Shown piece by piece: positions 28,201-36,772 of a DNA stretch of 64,000 nt (its first letter is position 1; each line of letters begins with the position of its first letter). The stretch spans positions 496,001 through 560,000 of the forward strand of contig CAWEYC010000012.1 of NCBI GenBank assembly GCA_963813195.1, given 5' to 3'. The DNA is from Roseiarcus sp963813195. Lineage in GTDB: Bacteria; Pseudomonadota; Alphaproteobacteria; Rhizobiales; Beijerinckiaceae. Below the pieces are notes generated by a model. It was not told the origin of the DNA. It made no database searches and was given only the letters and a program-made list of their open reading frames with translations. A program made the position numbers and the translations under genes.

Positions 28201-29807
28201 CCGTCGGCCAACATGCGGACGACGGCGTCGAAATCGGCCCTCGCCAGCGCGCGGAACGGCCAGGCGCGGCGCAGCCGGTCGTAGAGCGCCGCCTCCGGCC
28301 AGTCCTGAGCCGACACCTCCGCCGCGATTTGTTGCGCGAGCACGTCGAGCGGCTGGCGCGGAATCGAGAGCCGGTCGAGTTCGCCGCGGCGCACGCAGTC
28401 GAGCAGCGCCGCGCACTCCACCAGATCGTCGCGCGACTGTGGAAACAAGCGTCCACTGGGCGTGCCGCCGACGGCGTGGCCCGAGCGGCCGACGCGCTGC
28501 AGGAAGCTCGCGATCGACCGCGGCGAGCCGAGTTGGCACACGAGATCGACGTCGCCGATATCGATGCCGAGTTCGAGCGAAGCGGTGGCGACCAGGGCTT
28601 TCAGTTCGCCCCGCTTCAACCGCTGCTCGGCCGAAAGCCGCTTCTCCTTCGCCATGCTGCCGTGATGCGCGGTCACTGCGTCGCCCAGTCGTTCCGACAG
28701 CTCGCGCGCCACGCGCTCCGCCATGCGGCGGGTGTTGACGAAAACCAGCGTCGTGCGATGCGCCTCGATCAGGTCCGTCAGTCGGTTGTAGACCTGCTGC
28801 CAGACCTCGCCCGACATCACCGCCTCCAACGGCGAGTCGGGAACCTCGATGGCGAGATCGCGCGGCCGGTGATGCCCGGTGTCGACGATGGTGGCTTCGT
28901 TGGCGCTCGCGCCCACCAGGAAATGCGCGACCGCGTCGATCGGGTTCTGCGTGGCGGACAGGCCGATCCGGAGAAGCCGGTCGCCGCAGAGGGCGGCAAG
29001 GCGCTCCAATGAAAGGGTCAGGTGGGCCCCGCGCTTGTTCGGCGCCAGAGCGTGGATTTCGTCGACGATCACGGATCGCGTGGTCGCCAGCATTTTCCGC
29101 CCGGATTCCGATCCGAGCAGCACATAGAGCGACTCCGGCGTCGTCACGACGATGTGCGGCGGGCGACGGCGCATCCGCTCGCGCTCGGCGGAGGGAGTAT
29201 CGCCCGTGCGCACCCAAGCGCGGATCTCGACGTCGGGCAGGCCGCGGCGTCGGAGCTCCTCGCGGATGCCGGCGAGCGGCGCCTCCAGGTTGCGGTGGAT
29301 GTCGTTCGACAGCGCCTTGAGCGGCGAGACGTAGACGACTTGAGTCGCGTCGGCCAGCCGCCCCTCGAGTCCCTGACGGACCAGATCGTCGATCGCCGCC
29401 AGAAATGCTGCGAAGGTCTTGCCGGAGCCGGTCGGCGCCGCGATGAGAGTGTGGCGGCCGCCCTTGATCGCCGGCCAGGCCTCGGCCTGAGCCGGCGTCG
29501 GCTGGGCGAAATGTTCCGAGAACCACGCCTCGACCGCGGGATGGAACAGCTTCGAGAGGTTCGTGGCCGCGCGAGGCGGAACCGGCCCGGCGCCGGCGCT
29601 CTGCGACCGTGCCGGTGCGTCGGCGCCGGAGAGCGCATCCAGGGAAAATAATGAGCCAGATTCGCGCAAAACGCCTCGTCGCTTTCCTCGCCAAACCGCG
29701 CTTCGGCTGCTCGCCGACCGCTCCGGCCACGCGCCTATATGGGGTCGCGTCGAGCCTTGGTGAAGCCGTCGCCGACCGCCAGGGCATTCGGATTTTCCGC
29801 GATCCAT
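25251..29807 (-). CDS. lhr: Large helicase-related protein Lhr
   Basis: Superfamily-2 DNA/RNA helicase of full Lhr length (up to 1518 residues; E. coli Lhr is about 1540). Motif I is APTGSGKT, motif II DEIH, motif III SAT and motif VI QRVGRSGH. Winged-helix and DEAD/DEAH-associated domains follow (GGTIPDTADYQVVLEPE), then the long Lhr C-terminal half. Lhr unwinds DNA-RNA hybrids and belongs to DNA-damage responses in several bacteria. The start is uncertain: ATG 29807 gives about 90 residues before the conserved LFHPAVEAWFSEHF, and a TTG near 29669 with GAGG upstream is an alternative. A second, antisense-direction control lies just upstream, as the cobalamin riboswitch starts about 50 bp away on the other strand. 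Confidence 0.9.
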   Translation of the reverse strand: MDRGKSECPGGRRRLHQGSTRPHIGAWPERSASSRSAVWRGKRRGVLRESGSLFSLDALSGADAPARSQSAGAGPVPPRAATNLSKLFHPAVEAWFSEHFAQPTPAQAEAWPAIKGGRHTLIAAPTGSGKTFAAFLAAIDDLVRQGLEGRLADATQVVYVSPLKALSNDIHRNLEAPLAGIREELRRRGLPDVEIRAWVRTGDTPSAERERMRRRPPHIVVTTPESLYVLLGSESGRKMLATTRSVIVDEIHALAPNKRGAHLTLSLERLAALCGDRLLRIGLSATQNPIDAVAHFLVGASANEATIVDTGHHRPRDLAIEVPDSPLEAVMSGEVWQQVYNRLTDLIEAHRTTLVFVNTRRMAERVARELSERLGDAVTAHHGSMAKEKRLSAEQRLKRGELKALVATASLELGIDIGDVDLVCQLGSPRSIASFLQRVGRSGHAVGGTPSGRLFPQSRDDLVECAALLDCVRRGELDRLSIPRQPLDVLAQQIAAEVSAQDWPEAALYDRLRRAWPFRALARADFDAVVRMLADGFATRHGRRGALIHRDAVNQMLRGRRGARTTALTSGGTIPDTADYQVVLEPENHVIGSVNEDFAVESMQGDVFQLGNASYRILRVERGTVRVEDAHGQPPTIPFWLGEAPGRTNELSSAVSRLRAEVESRLLTDPSKERALQWLETIGLAAPAAEQLVEYLAAGAAALGGLPTQDRIVLERFFDEAGGMQLVIHAPFGSRINRAWGLALRKRFCRKFNFELQAAATEDNIVLSLTTAHSFDLGEVARYLHSTSVRAVLIQAMLDAPMFTTRWRWVAGVALALPRFRAGKKVPPQFMRMQAEDLIAAVFPDQIACAENLVGEREIPDHPLTNQAIDDCLHDAMDIDGLERLLARLEAGVIRVAACDLTQPSPLALEVLSARPYAFLDDAPLEERRTQAVMARRWQDPESASELGRLDPDAIARVRAEAWPDAANAEELHDALLWLGCLTDAEVQATPAWRDWLTSLALEKRVTRFKTRRTSLWVPAERLAQFTAVWPDAALQPRIAPPAEQAQTVWERDQALVEIVRGRLEGLGPVSQADLPASLGLEPDVVANALVALEVEGTILRGRFIPGVNDEQWCDRRLLARIHRYTIQRLRSEIEPVSARDFLRFLFAWQHVSEETRLEGPDALPIALASLEGFETPARSWETEILPARVQGYQPAWLDAQCLAGRSAWARLAPPPQGNGRARSATPMRSAPIALLDRRRMPLWMTLAPQVDAAPPGSRAHAVLDCLGRHGALFFNELAEAAHLLRPQLEEALAELVALGLVTSDSFGGLRALLVPSGQRKPLNGARRRGKVLAFDMESGGRWGLVRRAPTTPVDEPTKAAGIEHVARTLLRRYGVVFFRMLGREGGWLPPWRELLRVYRRLEARGEIRGGRFVAGFSGEQYALPDAVALLRETRRRPSPDQWISLSGADPLNLVGILTPGPRLAALTSNRLVFRDGLPVAALEGGKVQFLASLDNASRWEAEKRLVRSAARGALADL

Positions 29808-29854
29808 TGACAGAGACGCGTGGACGCGCCTAGCAAGGGGGCGCTTGACGGTTT

Positions 29855-30030
29855 CTCAGACGAAGAGGCATCGAAAAGGGAATGCGGTAGGGCGTCAAAG
29901 CCTGAAGCCGCAGCTGCCCCCGCAACTGTGAATGGGTAGCCTGACGCCGAAAGAGCCACTGATTCGGTTACGGATCGGGAAGGCGGCGCGAGGCAGGGAC
30001 CCATGAGCCAGGAAACCTGCCGTCGGCCGA
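29855..30030 (+). promoter_or_regulatory. Cobalamin riboswitch
   Basis: The conserved core is easy to see. GGGAATGCGGTA is at 29878-29889 and AGCTGCCCCCGCAACTGTGA begins near 29911. GGGAAGGCGG lies near 29977. The B12 box AGCCAGGAAACCTGCC is at 30006-30021. These are the aptamer elements of the adenosylcobalamin riboswitch, which lowers expression of downstream genes when the coenzyme is plentiful. It precedes DUF1636-cobW-cobN and so probably controls at least the first part of the cob cluster. End points are approximate. Confidence 0.93.
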
Positions 30031-30037
30031 ACTGCAA

Positions 30038-30064
30038 CGCGACGGGCGGGGTGCTCCTGTCGCG
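30038..30064 (+). promoter_or_regulatory. Hairpin after the B12 box, likely expression platform
   Basis: A 9-bp stem (30038-30046 with 30056-30064, CGCGACGGG against CCTGTCGCG, one G-U pair) has a 9-nt loop. It lies 17 nt after the B12 box and before the first start codon. There is no U-run, so it is not a standard intrinsic terminator. It may compete with the aptamer or mask the translation start region. Confidence 0.5.
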
Positions 30065-30132
30065 GTCCGGTGTCGAACCCGGATGGCGAGATGTCGCCGC
30101 TTGCGCCCGCGTTTGAAGGACGACGGGCTGAG

Positions 30133-30513
30133 ATGGCCGCGAGAACCACGATCTATGTCTGCGTGACCTGCAAGCAGGCCGACGAGTCCGCCGAGGCCGA
30201 GGCGGACCGCGCCGGCGCGCGCCTCTTCTCGGCGCTGAACGCAATGGCGGCCGATGACGTGGCGATCGCGCCGGTCGAATGCCTGTCGGTCTGCAAGCGC
30301 CCCTGCACCATAGGTTTCGCCGCGCCCGGCAAATGGACCTATGTCTACGGCGATTTCCCCCCCGAGGCGGCGCCGGAAATTCTCGCCGCCGCCGAACTCT
30401 ACACTCGCGCTCCCGACGGCCTCATTCCCTGGAAACAGCGTCCGAGCGCGCTGAAAAAGGGCGTCGTCACGCGCATTCCGCCATTCGCCGCCAACTCGGA
30501 GCCATTGATATGA
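30133..30513 (+). CDS. DUF1636 family metal-binding-type protein
   Basis: A 126-residue protein with the DUF1636 cysteine pattern: an N-terminal VCVTCK pair and a central ECLSVCKRPC cluster. This resembles thioredoxin-like [2Fe-2S] proteins. DUF1636 genes very often sit directly before cobW or cobN, so a role in cobalt handling or corrin assembly is likely but unproven. ATG 30133 gives the usual short family N-terminus and has AAGGA about 12 nt upstream. In-frame GTG 30070 and ATG 30091 are alternatives. The stop overlaps the cobW start (ATGA). Confidence 0.78.
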   Translation: MAARTTIYVCVTCKQADESAEAEADRAGARLFSALNAMAADDVAIAPVECLSVCKRPCTIGFAAPGKWTYVYGDFPPEAAPEILAAAELYTRAPDGLIPWKQRPSALKKGVVTRIPPFAANSEPLI

Positions 30514-31544
30514 CGACGCTCGCCAAAATCCCCGTCACCATCGTCACCGGATTTCTCGGCGCCGGAAAGACCACGCTGATCCGCCATGTCCTCGCTCATG
30601 CGCAAGGCCGGCGTCTGGCGCTGGTGATCAACGAATTCGGCGATGTCGGCGTCGATGGCGAGATATTGAAATCGTGCGGCATCGACTCGTGTCCCGAGGA
30701 AAACATCGTCGAATTGGCCAACGGCTGCATATGCTGCACCGTGGCCGACGATTTCGTGCCGGCGATCGACGCCTTGTTGGCGCGCGAACCGCGCCCCGAT
30801 CACATCGTGATCGAAACGTCCGGGCTGGCGCTGCCCAAGCCCTTGGTCAAGGCCTTCGACTGGCCCGCCATCCGCTCCAGGCTGACGGTCGACGGCGTGA
30901 TCGCGGTGGTCGACGCTGCGGCCGTGGCGGAGGGCCGCTTCGCCGACGACGAAGCCAAGCTCGCCGCCCAGCGCGCCAAGGACGCTTCGGTCGACCACGA
31001 CAACCCGTTGGAAGAGGTCTACGAGGACCAGCTCCTCTGCGCCGATTTGGTGATCTTGAACAAGGCCGATCTGGTCGACCCCGCCGCGCTCGAGCGCGTT
31101 CGCAACGATATCGCCGCCGCAATCCCGCGCGCGGTCAAGATCGTGCCGACCCGCGAGGGTCGTCTCGACACAGAGATATTGTTGGGGCTGCATGCCGCAG
31201 CCGAGGACGATCTGGCGGCGCGCCCCTCGCATCACGATGCGGAGGAGAGCCATGACCACGACGACTTCGAGACCTTCGTGGTCAATCTCCCTGTCGTCGC
31301 CGACGCGGGCGCGCTCTCGACCAAACTCGCCGACATCGCCCGCGACTTCGCCGTGCTGCGCATGAAGGGGTTCGTCGAAGTCGCGGGCAAGCCGATGCGG
31401 CTGCTCGTGCAAGGCGTCGGCGCCCGATTTTCGCACCAGTTCGACCGGCCGTGGAAGACCGGCGAAGCGCGCGGCGGGCGCCTTGTGGTGATCGGCGAGA
31501 AGGGCTTCGACAAGCAAGCCATCGCCGCCGCACTTTCGGCCTGA
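30510..31544 (+). CDS. cobW: CobW, metal-chaperone GTPase of the COG0523 family
   Basis: A 344-residue G3E-family GTPase. The P-loop GFLGAGKTT is at 14-22, the metal-binding GCICC at 72-76, and NKAD gives the base specificity. A His/Asp-rich loop (HHDAEESHDHDD, about 240) suits divalent metal transfer. A C-terminal CobW_C domain follows (RFSHQFDRPWKT). Placed between DUF1636 and cobN under a B12 riboswitch, it most likely serves cobalt delivery to the cobaltochelatase rather than zinc supply. The ATG overlaps the previous stop. Confidence 0.92.
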   Translation: MTTLAKIPVTIVTGFLGAGKTTLIRHVLAHAQGRRLALVINEFGDVGVDGEILKSCGIDSCPEENIVELANGCICCTVADDFVPAIDALLAREPRPDHIVIETSGLALPKPLVKAFDWPAIRSRLTVDGVIAVVDAAAVAEGRFADDEAKLAAQRAKDASVDHDNPLEEVYEDQLLCADLVILNKADLVDPAALERVRNDIAAAIPRAVKIVPTREGRLDTEILLGLHAAAEDDLAARPSHHDAEESHDHDDFETFVVNLPVVADAGALSTKLADIARDFAVLRMKGFVEVAGKPMRLLVQGVGARFSHQFDRPWKTGEARGGRLVVIGEKGFDKQAIAAALSA

Positions 31545-31551
31545 CAAAGCG

Positions 31552-34500
31552 ATGCACCTCGTCCGCACCGAACAGCGATCTCTCGATGAAACGGCGCAAG
31601 CCGTCGATCTCGAGCATTCGCCTGCGGACGTAGTCTGTTTGTCGTTCACCGACAGCGATCTCGCGGTGATCGCGGCCGGCCACGAGAGCGCGCGTCACCC
31701 GAGCCTGCGGCTCGCCTCGCTCGCCGCGCTCAAGCATCCCTATTCGATCGATCTCTACGTCGAAAAGATCTGCGCCAAGGCGCGCTTCGTGTTGGTGCGC
31801 CTGCTCGGCGGGCTGGATTACTGGCGCTATGGCGTGGAGGAATTGAGCGCCAGGGCGCGTGAAACCGGCTTCCACCTGGCGGTCGTTCCCGGCGACGCGA
31901 TGGAGGACCCACGGCTCGACGGGGCCTCGACGCTTCCGGTCGAGGATTTGCGCCAGCTCTGGGCCTACTTCCAGGAGGGCGGCCCGGAAAATCTCGCCGC
32001 CTGCCTCGACTTCATCGCCGCCAGGATCGGCCGCGGCGGCCAAGTTCCGCCGCCCAAGGCGGTCGAGCCTTTCGGCCTGTACCAGTCCGGGTCCCGGGAG
32101 GCCGGCGAAGGCGCGGCTCTCGCGCTGATCGTGTTTTATCGCTCAGCCTATCTCTCGGGCGATACGGCGCCGGTGCGCGATCTCGGGCAATCGCTGGCCG
32201 CGCGGGGTCTCGGCGTCGTCAGCGTCTACGTTTCGAGCCTAAAAGATCCGGCGGCGAGCGGTCCTCTGGCGAACCTGATCGCGGCGCGCCGACCGGACGT
32301 AGTCCTCAACGCCACCGCCTTTTCCAGCCGGGTCGATGGCGGCGGCGGCGTTCTCGATCTCGCTGACGCGCCCGTCCTGCAGGTGATCCTGTCCGGCTCT
32401 CGTCAAGCGCAATGGCGGGAGTCGAGCCGCGGGCTCAGCGCCGCCGATCTCGCCATGAATGTCGTGCTGCCGGAGATCGACGGGCGCATCATCACGCGCG
32501 CAGTGTCGTTCAAGGCCGAGAAACAACGCGACGACGACCTGGAATTCACGCCCCTGGCGCATCGCCCCGAGCCGTCGCGCGTCGAATTTGTCGCCGCGCT
32601 CGCGGCCCATTGGGCGGCATTGCGCAAGACGCCCAATGCGCAAAAACGGCTCGCGCTGATCCTGTCGGATTATCCGGGAAAGGGCGGGCGCGCCGGCTAC
32701 GCCGTCGGCCTCGATACGCCGCAGAGCGCCCTGGCGATCGTGGAGCGGCTTGGCGCCGAGGGTTATCGGATCGGCGAACCGCCGGCAGGCGGCGAATTGA
32801 TCGCCGCTTTGTCGACCGGCCCACTTCGCCCGGTGATGGGGCTCGCCGATTACAGGGAGAGATTGCGGCGCCTTCCGGCCGCCTTCGTCGAGAGCGTTCA
32901 TGCCGCCTGGGGCGATCCGACCGAGGATGCGGCTCTCGTCGACGGCTCGTTCGCCTTCCGTTTTCTGAACTGCGGCAACCTGATCGTCGCGATCCAGCCC
33001 GACCGCGGCCGCTCCTCCGAACGCAAGGGGGAATATCACGACGCAAGGCTGGCGCCGCGCCACGCCTATGTCGCGTTCTATCTCTGGCTGCGCGAAAGCG
33101 AGCGGCTCGATGCGATGATCCATTGCGGCGCGCACGGCACGCTCGAATGGCTGCCCGGCAAATCCGTCGCGCTCTCCGAGGATTGCGCGCCGGAAGTCGT
33201 GCTCGGGCCGATGCCGCTGGTCTATCCCTTCATCGTCAACAATCCCGGCGAGGCGGCGCAGGCGAAGCGCCGCGCCGCGGCGGTCATCGTCGGCCATCTC
33301 ACCCCGCCGCTGGTCGCCGCGGGCGCGCATGGGGCGACGGCGGAGATCGAAGCCTTGTTCGACGAATATGCCGAAGCGCAATCGCTCGATCCCCGACGCG
33401 CGCAACTGCTGGCCGATGTGATTCTATCGCGGGCGAAGGAGTCCGGCCTGCTCGAGGAATGCGGCCTCAGCCCCGATCGAGACGCGCTGATGCAGCTCGA
33501 CGCCTGGCTCTGCGATCTCAAGGATATGCGCATCAACGATGGGCTGCACGTATTCGGCCGCTCGCCGCGGGGCTCTGAACGCGCGGCGATGCTCGCCGGC
33601 CTTGGCGCGTCGACCGGCGAAGCGGAGGCTGAGATCGCGCAAGAACTCGACGCCTGCGGCGAGGCGGAAATGCAAGGCCTGCTGCGCGCGCTGGCGGGCC
33701 GCTTCGTCAAACCCGGCGCAGCCGGCGCCCCAACGCGAGGCCGGCGCGACATTCTACCCACAGGCCGCAACCTCTATGCGATCGATCCGCGCGCCGCGCC
33801 GACCCGCACCGCGTGGGAAATCGGCCAGCGCACTGCGCGCGAAGTGCTGGCGCGCTATCTGCAAGATCACGGCGAATGGCCGCGTCGCATCCTGATCGAC
33901 CTCTGGGGCAGCGCCACCATGCGCACCGGCGGCGACGACCTGGCGCAGGCTTTTGCGCTCATCGGCGCCCGCCCGCTGTGGGACAATGGCTCGACGCGGG
34001 TAAGCGGCTTTGAAATTCTGCCGCTTGCCCTGCTCGGGCGTCCGCGCGTCGACGTCACTTTGCGCATTTCCGGCCTCTTCCGCGATGCTTTCCCGACGCA
34101 GATCGCTTTGTTCGACGCCGCCGTGCGGGCGGTCGCGAAGCGCGACGAGCCGATCGAGGACAATCCGCTGGCGGGCGCCAGCGAGCTCTGCCGGATTTTT
34201 GGCGCGGCGCCCGGCCGTTATGGCATTGGTCTGGGCGCGCGATTGGCGGACGGCCAATGGCGCGAGCGCGCGGAACTGGCGCAAACCTATCTCGCGGCGG
34301 GTTCGCACGCCTACGGCGCCAATGCCGACGGCGAAGCGGCCCCGGAGGCGTTCCGCGCCAGCGTCGCCGGCGCGGACGCGTTCGTGCATGTGCAGGATAT
34401 GGCCGGCCAGGACGTGCTGGATTCCGACGCCTTCGCCGAGCATGAAGGCGGGTTCGCCGCGGCCGCCGCTTATCTCGACAACGCGCCGAGCGTCTATCAC

Positions 34501-34884
34501 GCCGATACGAGCCTTGCCGAGCAAACTCGCGTGCGCACCCTCAAAGAGGAGATCGCGCGGGTTCTGCGCGCCCGCGCGATCAACCCGCGCTGGCTGAAGG
34601 GGCAGATGCGCCATGGCCATCGCGGCGCGGCGGAAATCGCCGAGACGGTCGACAACCTTTTCGCCTTCGCCGCCTTGACCGACGCCGCGCCGAGCCACCA
34701 CTTCGATCTGCTGTTCGACGCGACCTGTGGCGACGAGGCCGTGCGCGCCTTCCTGGAGAGCGCCAATCCGCAGGCGGCCAAAGCCATCGCCGAAAAATTC
34801 GAGGAAGCGGCGCGACGCGGGTTTTGGACCTCGCGGCGCAATTCCTCCGCCGCAATCCTTGCCAGCCTGAGGGCGCGAACGTGA
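31552..34884 (+). CDS. cobN: Cobaltochelatase subunit CobN
   Basis: Large subunit of the aerobic, ATP-dependent cobaltochelatase that inserts Co(II) into hydrogenobyrinic acid a,c-diamide. At 1110 residues it is shorter than the roughly 1270-residue Pseudomonas denitrificans protein but has the family landmarks. These include RGRSSERKGEYHDA, IHCGAHGTLEWLPGKSVALS, LWGSATMRTGGDDLAQAFALIG and the C-terminal NPRWLKGQMRHGHRGAAEIAE. The partner subunits CobS and CobT are not in this window. The stop overlaps the cobG GTG start, so the operon is translationally coupled. Confidence 0.95.
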   Translation: MHLVRTEQRSLDETAQAVDLEHSPADVVCLSFTDSDLAVIAAGHESARHPSLRLASLAALKHPYSIDLYVEKICAKARFVLVRLLGGLDYWRYGVEELSARARETGFHLAVVPGDAMEDPRLDGASTLPVEDLRQLWAYFQEGGPENLAACLDFIAARIGRGGQVPPPKAVEPFGLYQSGSREAGEGAALALIVFYRSAYLSGDTAPVRDLGQSLAARGLGVVSVYVSSLKDPAASGPLANLIAARRPDVVLNATAFSSRVDGGGGVLDLADAPVLQVILSGSRQAQWRESSRGLSAADLAMNVVLPEIDGRIITRAVSFKAEKQRDDDLEFTPLAHRPEPSRVEFVAALAAHWAALRKTPNAQKRLALILSDYPGKGGRAGYAVGLDTPQSALAIVERLGAEGYRIGEPPAGGELIAALSTGPLRPVMGLADYRERLRRLPAAFVESVHAAWGDPTEDAALVDGSFAFRFLNCGNLIVAIQPDRGRSSERKGEYHDARLAPRHAYVAFYLWLRESERLDAMIHCGAHGTLEWLPGKSVALSEDCAPEVVLGPMPLVYPFIVNNPGEAAQAKRRAAAVIVGHLTPPLVAAGAHGATAEIEALFDEYAEAQSLDPRRAQLLADVILSRAKESGLLEECGLSPDRDALMQLDAWLCDLKDMRINDGLHVFGRSPRGSERAAMLAGLGASTGEAEAEIAQELDACGEAEMQGLLRALAGRFVKPGAAGAPTRGRRDILPTGRNLYAIDPRAAPTRTAWEIGQRTAREVLARYLQDHGEWPRRILIDLWGSATMRTGGDDLAQAFALIGARPLWDNGSTRVSGFEILPLALLGRPRVDVTLRISGLFRDAFPTQIALFDAAVRAVAKRDEPIEDNPLAGASELCRIFGAAPGRYGIGLGARLADGQWRERAELAQTYLAAGSHAYGANADGEAAPEAFRASVAGADAFVHVQDMAGQDVLDSDAFAEHEGGFAAAAAYLDNAPSVYHADTSLAEQTRVRTLKEEIARVLRARAINPRWLKGQMRHGHRGAAEIAETVDNLFAFAALTDAAPSHHFDLLFDATCGDEAVRAFLESANPQAAKAIAEKFEEAARRGFWTSRRNSSAAILASLRART

Positions 34885-36143
34885 GTCCGCTCGCGCCAAA
34901 AGGCTGGTGCCCCGGGGCGCTGCGTCCCATGCAGACGGGCGACGGCTATCTCGTGCGGCTGCGCCTGAGCAACGGCGCGCTGTCCTTCGCTCGCGCGGCG
35001 GAAATCGCTGCGCTGTCGGAGCGCTTCGGCAACGGCTTGATCGATCTTTCCGCCCGCGCCAACATGCAATTTCGCGGCGTCAGCGAGGACGCGTTGGCGC
35101 CGCTCTGGGCGCGGCTCGCCGAAATCGGTCTGCTCGACGAGGACCCTGAAGCTGAGGCGGTGCGCAATGTCGTGCCGAGCCCGCTCGCCGGGTTCGACGC
35201 CAGCGCGGCGCTCGACGCGCGACCGCTGGTCGCCGCCTTGGAAGCGCGATTGACGGGAGAAAAGGCGTTGCGCGCCTTGCCGTCGAAATTCGGTTTTCTC
35301 ATCGATGGCGGCGGCCTTTTGCCACTGACGGGCGTCGATGCCGATGTTCGTTTCGAGGCCTACGCGACCCGCGCTGGCGCGCGTCTGCGCGTGCGGCTCG
35401 GCGGCGTCTGCGTCGGCGCGATTGCGCCCGAAAAGCTCAGCGACGTCGGCGCCGCCATCGCGGGGAACTTTCTCCGGTTGCGCGGTGACGAGCGGCGCAT
35501 GGGGGCGCTCGTCGCGCGCATCGGCGGGCCGCCGCTCGCGCACGGCGCCGATCTCGAAGAGGGCGCCGACTCGCCTTTGCCGCAAGAGCGCATTGACCCC
35601 TCCAAAGTGGTCGGCGCGAAGGCGCTCGGCGGCAGGGCCTTCGTTGGCGCCGGCCTCGCCTTCGGTCGCTTGCGCGCCGATGATCTCCGCTTTCTGGCTG
35701 ACCGGGCGCAGGCGCATGGAGCGGCGGAATTGCGTCTGACCCCGTGGCGCGCTCTGCTGGCGCCCGGGCTCGACCGCGCCTGTGCGGAAGCCCTGGCGCG
35801 CGAACTCGAATCGCGCGACTTCGTACTCGATGGGCGCGATCCCCGTCTGGCCCTCGCCGCCTGCCCGGGCAAGCCCGCTTGCGCCAGCGCCAATGCCGAC
35901 GTTCGCGCTTTGGCATTGCGTTTGAGTCCGCTGTTGGCGGGCCGCGACGGCGTTTTGCACGTCTCGGGCTGCGCCAAGGGCTGCGCCCGCCACGCGGCGT
36001 CGGCGCTGACCATCGTGGCGACGACAACGGGGTTCGACCTCGTCGAAAACGGCTTGGCGCGCGACGAGCCCTTATTGCGTGGGCTCGATCTTGCCGGGCT
36101 CGAGGATTTCCTGACAATTCATCGCCAAGGAGCGCAGGTTTGA
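34881..36143 (+). CDS. cobG: Precorrin-3B synthase CobG
   Basis: Oxygen-dependent monooxygenase that makes precorrin-3B (hydroxy-lactone) and so sets up ring contraction; it is the hallmark of the aerobic route. The 420-residue protein has two ferredoxin-like nitrite/sulfite-reductase half-domains. Its [4Fe-4S] cysteines are in ACPGKPAC and SGCAKGC (Cx5C...Cx3C). GTG 34881 overlaps the cobN stop; a longer in-frame ATG (34824) would lie wholly inside cobN and is rejected. Confidence 0.92.
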   Translation: MSPLAPKGWCPGALRPMQTGDGYLVRLRLSNGALSFARAAEIAALSERFGNGLIDLSARANMQFRGVSEDALAPLWARLAEIGLLDEDPEAEAVRNVVPSPLAGFDASAALDARPLVAALEARLTGEKALRALPSKFGFLIDGGGLLPLTGVDADVRFEAYATRAGARLRVRLGGVCVGAIAPEKLSDVGAAIAGNFLRLRGDERRMGALVARIGGPPLAHGADLEEGADSPLPQERIDPSKVVGAKALGGRAFVGAGLAFGRLRADDLRFLADRAQAHGAAELRLTPWRALLAPGLDRACAEALARELESRDFVLDGRDPRLALAACPGKPACASANADVRALALRLSPLLAGRDGVLHVSGCAKGCARHAASALTIVATTTGFDLVENGLARDEPLLRGLDLAGLEDFLTIHRQGAQV

Positions 36144-36772
36144 GCGCGGGTTACGACTACATCCGTGACGGTGCGGAGATTTATAAGAGCTCCTTCGCCA
36201 TCATCCGTCGCGAGGCCGATCTGGCGCGCTTCAATCCGGACGAAGAACGCGTCGCCGTGCGCATTATCCATGCCTGCGGCATGGTCGAGGCGGCGGCGGA
36301 CATATATTTTTCGTCTGGCGCTGCAACGGCGGGAATCGCCGCGCTCGACGCCGGCGCGCCGATCCTCTGCGACGCCAACATGGTCGCCCACGGCGTCACT
36401 CGCGCGCGGCTTCCCAAGGCCAATCCGGTGATCTGCACGCTGAGCGATCCGCGGGCGCCCGAGCTCGCCAGGACGCTCGGCACGACGCGCACCGCGGCGG
36501 CGATGGAGCTATGGCGGCCCCACCTCGCCGGCGCCGTCGTCGTCTTCGGCAATGCGCCGACCGCGCTGTTTCATCTCTTCGAAATGCTCGATGCGGGCGC
36601 CCCGAATCCTGCTCTCATTGTCGCGATGCCGGTCGGTTTCGTCGGCGCGGCCGAATCGAAAGAGGCCGCGATCGCGGATCGGCGAGCGCCGGTGATCGCG
36701 GTGCGGGGACGCAAGGGTGGCAGCGCCATGGCCGCCGCCTGCATCAACGCGATGGCGAGCGCGAAGGAATGA
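36140..36772 (+). CDS. cobH: Precorrin-8X methylmutase CobH
   Basis: Moves the C11 methyl to C12, converting precorrin-8X to hydrogenobyrinic acid. The 210-residue protein has IRDGAEIYKSSFAIIR, the catalytic-His strand VRIIHACGM, CDANMVAHG and MPVGFVGAAESKEA. All are characteristic of CobH/CbiC. The start is a TTG at 36140 with GGAG 7 bp upstream, and it overlaps the cobG stop. This is an unusual start codon but the only one that keeps the family N-terminus. Confidence 0.93.
   Translation: MSAGYDYIRDGAEIYKSSFAIIRREADLARFNPDEERVAVRIIHACGMVEAAADIYFSSGAATAGIAALDAGAPILCDANMVAHGVTRARLPKANPVICTLSDPRAPELARTLGTTRTAAAMELWRPHLAGAVVVFGNAPTALFHLFEMLDAGAPNPALIVAMPVGFVGAAESKEAAIADRRAPVIAVRGRKGGSAMAAACINAMASAKE

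Noticed and set aside
27649..29787. 712-codon antisense-frame open reading frame inside lhr, and similar long shadows (for example 10985-12421 on the - strand and 32412-33578 on the + strand)
   Set aside because: Arg/Ala/Gly/Pro-rich, low-complexity translations with no recognisable domain, each lying opposite or out of frame to a clear family member; expected by chance at this GC content.
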